A stretch of 64,000 nucleotides of DNA. Origin: Sordariomycetes sp. S80-01Y (taxonomy: Eukaryota > Ascomycota > Sordariomycetes). Position numbers and translations under genes: made by a program. Of the stretch, positions 62,554-64,000 are shown one piece after another (position 1 is the stretch's first letter; each line of letters opens with the position of its first letter). Under the pieces are notes generated by a model, which saw only the letters and a list, made by a program, of their open reading frames with translations, searched no databases and was not told where the DNA came from. The stretch lies in assembly GCA_037042185.1 (NCBI GenBank), contig JAXQJY010000032.1:2046001-2110000 (forward strand), in the 5' to 3' direction.

Positions 62554-64000
62554 ATGAGAGAAGACGAGGAGTATGGTGGCTTCCAGCCGTTTAAAAAGAG
62601 GCGGATAGATTCCTCCAGGCCTCGCGACCGTTTTCGAGAGCAGAATGGATCGCGCAGCTCAACCCCCCGAGCGCAATCGAATCGCGACTACGCGACCACA
62701 CCGAACCGCGGCGAGCCCGACGCCTTCGACGAGCAAGACAATTTAGAATTAGACCGCGACTGGTACGGCGGCGATGAGTTTGGTGGGCATGCAGCGGGTG
62801 ACGAGGCGCACAACCCGTTCGCTTCATACGAGATGTCCGCCTGGGAGAACCAGCAGCTCGAGCATGCCAAGGCCGATAAGATGGCGAGTCGATACGATGC
62901 CAGAAAGGAACAGCGTCAGAAAGAGAACGATGAATGGGAGAGGAATCGGATGTTGGTTTCTGGGGTAGCTCAGAGACGGGATATGGCGACTGATTTTGAC
63001 GACGAGGAGACGACGCGGGTTCACTTGCTGGTCCATGACCTGAAGCCGCCTTTCCTAGATGGAAGAAAGGTTTTCTCCAAGCAGATGGACCCCGTGCCTG
63101 CGGTCAGAGACTACCAGAGCGACATGGCGGTGTTCAGTCGGAAGGGCAGCAAGGTCGTCAAAGAAGCACGACAGCAAAGGGAGAGGCAAAAGCAGGCACA
63201 GGAGGCGACAAGCATGAAAGGCACGACTCTTGGAAACATCATGGGTGCGAAAGAGGAGGATGGCGACAGCGCGCTACCCAGCGCAGGCGATGCAGACGCG
63301 GAGAAGGGCGAGCGGAAAGGTAACAAGTTCGCCGAGCACATGAAGAAGGGCATGGGATCGAGCAACTTCAGTCAGACAAAATCATTGCGGGAGCAACGTG
63401 AGTTCCTGCCGGCTTTTGCTGTGAGGGAGGATCTGTTGCGAGTTATCAGGGAAAACCAGGTCACAATCGTCATTGGAGAGACGGGTTCTGGAAAGACGAC
63501 CCAATTGACACAGTTCTTGAAGGAGGATGGTTATGGGACCCGGGGTATGATCGGATGTACACAGCCGCGACGTGTCGCGGCCATGAGCGTAGCGAAGCGT
63601 GTGGCCGAGGAGATGGAGGTGCCTTTGGGAAGCACTGTGGGTTACGCCATTCGATTCGAAGACTGCACGAGCGACGAGACAGTTGTCAAGTATATGACGG
63701 ATGGTATCCTGCTGAGAGAGTCGCTCAACGAGCCTGATCTAGATCGGTACTCATGCATCATCATGGATGAGGCTCACGAGAGAGCTTTGAACACCGATAT
63801 CCTGATGGGCTTGTTCAAAAAGATCTTGCAACGACGGCGAGACATAAAGCTCATCGTCACGTCTGCCACGATGAACGCGAAGCGCTTCTCCGACTTCTTC
63901 GGCGGTGCGCCGGAGTTCACCATCCCTGGGCGAACGTTTCCTGTCGATGTCATGTTTCATCGCTCGCCCGTGGAGGACTACGTCGATCAAACGGTTCAAC
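62554..64000 (+). CDS. prp16: DEAH-box splicing helicase PRP16 (3' partial)
   Basis: RNA helicase that remodels the spliceosome after the first catalytic step. The frame is open from ATG 62554 to the right edge (482 residues visible of an expected 950-1100). An Arg/Asp-rich N-terminus contains DRDWYGGDEFGGHAAGDEAHNPF, the feature shared by Prp16/DHX38 and not by Prp2, Prp22 or Prp43. The helicase core starts with REQREFLPAFAVRE; motif I is GETGSGKTT (308-316), Ia TQPRRVAAMSVA, motif II DEAH (405-408), and motif III SAT in TSATMNAKRF. An in-frame stretch without a stop lies directly before the ATG, and a TTTCCTCAG-like acceptor at 62512-62520 leaves room for a first exon upstream, so the start could be further 5'. 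The family call is firm. Confidence 0.92.
   Translation, partial: MREDEEYGGFQPFKKRRIDSSRPRDRFREQNGSRSSTPRAQSNRDYATTPNRGEPDAFDEQDNLELDRDWYGGDEFGGHAAGDEAHNPFASYEMSAWENQQLEHAKADKMASRYDARKEQRQKENDEWERNRMLVSGVAQRRDMATDFDDEETTRVHLLVHDLKPPFLDGRKVFSKQMDPVPAVRDYQSDMAVFSRKGSKVVKEARQQRERQKQAQEATSMKGTTLGNIMGAKEEDGDSALPSAGDADAEKGERKGNKFAEHMKKGMGSSNFSQTKSLREQREFLPAFAVREDLLRVIRENQVTIVIGETGSGKTTQLTQFLKEDGYGTRGMIGCTQPRRVAAMSVAKRVAEEMEVPLGSTVGYAIRFEDCTSDETVVKYMTDGILLRESLNEPDLDRYSCIIMDEAHERALNTDILMGLFKKILQRRRDIKLIVTSATMNAKRFSDFFGGAPEFTIPGRTFPVDVMFHRSPVEDYVDQTVQ

Noticed and set aside
1-64000. Mobile or virus-like elements
   Set aside because: No transposase, reverse transcriptase, integrase or capsid-like frame, and no paired terminal repeats were recognised on reading. 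A repeat-library search would be decisive.

Overview
The window comes from a filamentous ascomycete (Pezizomycotina). It is gene-dense, with short GT-AG introns (mostly 45-75 bp), intergenic spaces of 0.2-2.5 kb, and proteins of typical mould type: SCH9 and PSK1 kinases, a DOMON/cytochrome b561 protein, GH115 and GH43 enzymes, and an HST4-type sirtuin. Plant-polysaccharide enzymes suggest a plant-associated or saprotrophic life. The class (Dothideomycetes, Sordariomycetes or other) cannot be fixed from the sequence alone. No intact transposon, virus-like element, tRNA or rRNA gene was recognised.

Layout. 1-10.2 kb: the 3' part of a SCH9 kinase gene, ATP synthase subunit h, a secreted DOMON-b561 redox protein, and a PSK1/S6K-like kinase. 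11.4-12.0 kb: an ankyrin-repeat gene relic. 12.5-20.0 kb: splicing factor PRP4, a cyclin of the CDK9/CTD-kinase class, the U2 snRNA gene, LSM8 and a nucleoside hydrolase. 21.6-28.5 kb: a membrane-anchored lysine-rich protein, a fungal protein of unknown role, a TMA17-like proteasome chaperone and a surface protein with an Asn-Asp repeat. 29.0-35.1 kb: mitochondrial rhomboid protease, HST4-like sirtuin and a small secreted protein. 35.7-41.2 kb: GH115 and GH43 genes, head to head. 41.4-46.1 kb: a SUMO-like-domain protein, LSM6, a methyltransferase and a small membrane protein. 48.5-60.0 kb: a Ser-rich protein, a Cys/Met-metabolism PLP enzyme, a polysaccharide deacetylase, a conserved fungal protein and a secreted M20 amidohydrolase. 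60.7 kb to the end: PWP1 and the N-terminal half of the DEAH helicase PRP16, head to head.

How the genes fit together. Three themes stand out. First, splicing: PRP4 (U4/U6), U2 snRNA, LSM8 and LSM6 (U6 ring) and PRP16 lie within about 51 kb. Second, nutrient signalling: two S6-kinase-type AGC kinases lie about 6 kb apart. Third, a divergent GH115/GH43 pair whose residues point to the exo-beta-1,3-galactanase subfamily, suggesting a two-gene module for glucuronidated arabinogalactan. Most other genes are single housekeeping or lineage-conserved genes.

Exon boundaries were set by hand from splice signals, reading-frame phase and family resemblance. They are predictions.
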